From Asterias amurensis (Eukaryota; Echinodermata; Asteroidea; Forcipulatida; Asteriidae): DNA of 64,000 bases. The stretch is taken from NCBI RefSeq assembly GCF_032118995.1, contig NC_092654.1, positions 1,674,001 to 1,738,000 of the forward strand, in the 5' to 3' direction. The notes under the pieces were generated by a model. It saw only the letters and a list, made by a program, of their open reading frames with translations. It did not search any database and was not told the origin of the DNA. This document shows positions 60,690-64,000 of this stretch, piece by piece (the first letter of the stretch is position 1; the number at the start of each line of letters is the position of its first letter). The position numbers and the translations under genes are program-made.

Positions 60690-62040
60690 GTAAGTCACAT
60701 TGCTTTTAAAATTTCCTGCTAAATACTTATGATTACACACAGATTGTATTTTAACCTTCTCATTAAATCAATTCACTCCACCTCTAGACACCAATTAGCC
60801 GCTCCTTAGCTATTATAATAAGTATTGTTTTAAGCTGTTGTTTGCCTTATGGTAATTTCAAACAGGCAGCATCATAGACCTATGGACGACGGGTGCGCAG
60901 ATAGGCCAGTCGTTAATATAAGGCTTGTTGTTAATGAAAAGGCTTATTTATAGCCAGTGGTAATGGTTTTTTTTTTTGGGGGGGGGCGGCGGAAACCACC
61001 ACCCATGCCAACCCACAGGCCTTTTCATCACACACAGATTGATGTAGCATTTGTTTGCCCCCGAATATTGTGATTAAATAGACTGAAAAATCATTAATTA
61101 AAGCCTTTCGCCTCTCTAGGCCGATAATGGGAATTTCCCAAATCATGCAACATTTTCTTGTTTTTCCCCCTGATCTGTAACTGGTGCGCTGTATTTAATG
61201 TGCGGCTCAGCCGTCTGAAAGGGTGGGGCCCAGTTTACATTTTAACATTCCGCTTTTCCGAGAAGTGTTGGTTTACCTGGATTAGGCCCGACTTGCTTCT
61301 TGCATAGTGAGTGGACGGTACCCATCATTGCTTGCAAATGTTGCAGTGGCGTTTCTGTCTGTGGCAATGCTACGATTTTTACAAAATGAACCGATTAAAT
61401 ATATGAACCGATACAAAGCAGTAATAAATAGACCAATGCACTGCAGGTGAACTGAAGAAATTCGTTTTTCAGACTTTGGTGACTGTGGGCATCCAGTTCA
61501 TTTGTTGAACCTCATTTTGGGCCGAGGGGTTCTCCCCCCCCCCCCCCCCCCGTCTTCACCTACGATTTAAAGTGAAATTACTTTAAAAATGATGAGTAAT
61601 GCAATTTACTAACAATTTCTTTTGTTTCATTCGATTGTTGCAATAATAATTATCAACAATATTGATATGAAGGTTTTGAGCTTAAATTTTTAGACGGATG
61701 TTTTTTTTTCTTGAGGATGGTTGTGGTTTGAATCAGTTGAAACTAATGATTTCTTGACGTTGTAAATTGACGTGTCTGCCAAATCGCAGGCCCATCTATA
61801 AGAATAAGTGTTTCAAAATACAACATAGCAAACTTTTTTTATGAAACTACCTTTAACTAACAGGTGCTTTTCATTTGATAATATCCTAAACATATTTTAT
61901 GAAAACGTCTCTATTTTGTGCACATAGCAGTCTGCCTATTTAAGCGCACGCATGATGTTCATGTTCAGCGTATTATGACCATGACCTTGTGGTACATACT
62001 GATTATCGTATCGTATTACGATGGCTGCATACATGAACTC
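60690..62040. other. No gene seen; C- and G-runs
   Basis: Contains T/G-runs at 60968-60988 and a C-run of about 18 at 61530-61548. If the module at 60397 is a promoter, this would be the first intron of the next gene. No coding exon identified. Confidence 0.45.
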
Positions 62041-62460
62041 AAGTCACCATTCTATCACTCATGAATATTCATGAGACTGATGAACACATCCTACACTGAC
62101 TGCATAATTGGACTCAAGTCATCATTCTATCACTCATGAATATTCATGAGACTAATTACCATAGCCGATTACGCTGGTTGCATACATTGACTCATATCAT
62201 CATTCTATTCTATTACTCATGAATATTGATGAGACTAAATTCCATTTAATTATGCTTGTTGCATACTAATGTATACTAATGCCACTATTCAATGACATGA
62301 ATATCGATGAGACTAATTACCATATCCGATTACGCTGGTTGCATACATGAACCGACGTCAATCATTTTAGTCCAGCCATTTATATTCATGAGACTGATTA
62401 CCATAGCCTGGTCTGTCGTCATTCAATCACTCATGTACGTTTGATGAGTAGGATATTACC
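62040..62460. repeat. About 80-bp tandem repeat centred on an 18-bp palindrome
   Basis: CTCATGAATATTCATGAG is perfect at 62058-62075 and 62133-62150 and changed at 62216-62233, about 62293, about 62378 and about 62432. Between them recur CATAGCCGATTACGCTGGTTG and a CAAGTCATCATTCTATC word. Five to six units, period 75-85. Confidence 0.75.
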
Positions 62461-63526
62461 AAATGTGTCTGCATGATGTTGCTGAATGGCGATGTTTTTG
62501 CAATGGGAACAGCAGGAAATTGAGTCACCGGCAGAATTAATGCCTGTCACAGAAGTATAAAAATGATCAAAACAACCTCGGTTGATAAATTTAAATGTAT
62601 ATGCATTGTCAGCAGATTGTCAGAAACACATACGTGTAACAAAATTAAAGGGTCTACTGCCATTTCTAAACAATCCTGTTTTGGTATCAGTTGACACGGT
62701 GCCCCATGTTATTATATGAACTATAACCTCAAACAATGCACGTAGCTATCACAATGTCAACAACATATTTCTCAGCTGGAAAATACACAATGAGAAATAT
62801 CAATATTGGATGCTGTCAACTGATTCGATGGAGTCGATATTACGTCTGATTATTGTACTCGTGTTTATTTCTATCCGCCCAAAATAACTGAAACATGAAA
62901 TGGGTTTGCTTTGTTCGTGGTTGTTCTATTGTTGAAATGGTAAGAGTTCCCATGAACTACACATGGCAATGGTGTTAACTGGGCTACAGCGCCCAATATT
63001 TGTGATGTCTTCAAAAAAAATTATTGGCTTTGCCGAAATTTGAGAATGGAAACCCTTTAAGGGGGGTTATCTCAATTATTTGAAACAGCTTAATCATGAG
63101 AAGATGTTTGTTTGTGAACGTTTCAGAGAGCCCGTTAATTATTTACCCAGATGATTGCTGAAGCTGGAAAGTTCAACATAATGGTATTAACATTGTCTGG
63201 CTAATGTCGCTGAGCAAACGTTTGGCTTAGATACAAAGTTCGTGATGTTGCAATGACTTTGTACCAACATATTTTAAAAGGTATAGGCGTCTCTTGAAAT
63301 GTATTGGACTAAAGATTATCAGTTATGCAAATAATTCAGAACTGGAAATCTTCTCTTAAGATGTCGTTTTCATGAGGACACGTAATTCATCTTTCTAAAA
63401 ATTGTTGTTTTTCGGGACACATAAAATCCTCCGTAAAAAACTCTGTTTTTTTTAGTCTATTCCAAAAGAGCCGGAATTTGACAAATCCTTAATTATTTCT
63501 GTCCTTGCGGCTAAGATTCTTAATCT
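62461..63526. other. No gene seen; one dispersed repeat
   Basis: At 62685-62835 lies the inverted relative of the 16330-16485 repeat (shared words TTGAGGTTATA, GATATTTCTCAT, GTGTATTTTCC, AAATATGTTGTT). The rest is AT-rich without coding character. Confidence 0.5.
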
Positions 63527-63711
63527 TTAAAGGCGCACTATAGGCATACTGGTAATTACTTAACAAGTTTTGTCTTTTATGATTATTTTCTACAATTTTG
63601 ATGATCAATTGATCCCTAATGTTCACAGATTTGTTATTTAATACATATGTTTTGATACATAAAGTGAGAATAATGGTCTTTGACAATCCAAACATGTCCA
63701 GTACCTTTAAA
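63527..63711. mobile_element. MITE family 1, short diverged copy
   Basis: TTAAAGGCGCACTATAGGCA to ATGTCCAGTACCTTTAAA, with GTTTTGATACATAAAGTGAG inside. Half the usual length and older. Confidence 0.65.
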
Positions 63712-64000
63712 CACTGCGCCATAATGTGCCCCGCCCTCTCGTGGGAGGGTTCTGCATTCCGTAGGGTGTCACCGAAGCCATAACAAATTCCCCTTTATCC
63801 CAATTTAGCTACCATGTATTGCGACATTTGTATAATAATACGCAAAAATTATCAGAATGTTTGCTACAACAACAAATGGATTTGATGAATTGCTTGAACC
63901 CCAATGCTTGAACTCGTCTACGCAGAAATTTCTCACAGAGGGAATTCCCAATCGAATTTTTAAATACGCAACCACCAACACTAAAAACCAGGCTGCTAAA
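63712..64000. other. Right edge: no gene seen; one kappaB-like palindrome
   Basis: A GGGAATTCCC palindrome at 63940-63949 is followed by a CAACCACCAACACT stretch that weakly recalls the kappaB modules. Too short to judge. Confidence 0.35.

Overview
Animal genomic DNA, most likely from an echinoderm and probably a sea star. I infer this from AT-rich introns with GT-AG boundaries, tRNA-derived SINEs and swarms of palindromic MITEs of a type I associate with starfish genomes; the species call rests on memory of repeat style, not on a search. There are no bacterial, organellar or viral genes.

Two large plus-strand genes fill most of the window. Gene 1 (363 to 14701, 5' end outside the window) encodes a type I membrane protein. 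It has three repeats of [C-type lectin domain + fibronectin type III domain], then a CUB domain, a SEA-like juxtamembrane region, one membrane helix and an acidic cytoplasmic tail. I placed 19 exons, all in consistent phase, giving 1067 residues in the window.

Gene 2 (20467 to 56696) is a complete HELZ2-like gene of 39 coding exons. The exon lengths sum to 11691 nt, an uninterrupted frame of 3896 residues. The order is: helical N-terminus, low-complexity linker, an array of C2H2 and CCCH zinc fingers, a first UPF1-like SF1 helicase, an RNB (RNase II/R) domain inside one 3986-nt exon with all four catalytic Asp present, and a second SF1 helicase.

The intergenic spacer (15.8 to 20.4 kb) holds a foldback-like element with a telomere-like core, a 1-kb TA-flanked inverted-repeat element, and a module with two close NF-kappaB-type palindromes. 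A diverged copy of that module lies in inverted orientation at 60.4 kb, beyond HELZ2. The right end (56.7 to 64 kb) holds the HELZ2 3' UTR, MITEs, the second kappaB module (perhaps the promoter of a gene off the right edge) and an 80-bp tandem repeat built round an 18-bp palindrome.

A surface lectin receptor next to a HELZ2-like RNA helicase/nuclease, with kappaB modules bracketing the helicase, suggests an immune-related locus; this is inference. Introns are loaded with nested repeats, two minisatellites, LINE 3' ends and two local duplications that have reshaped HELZ2 exons.
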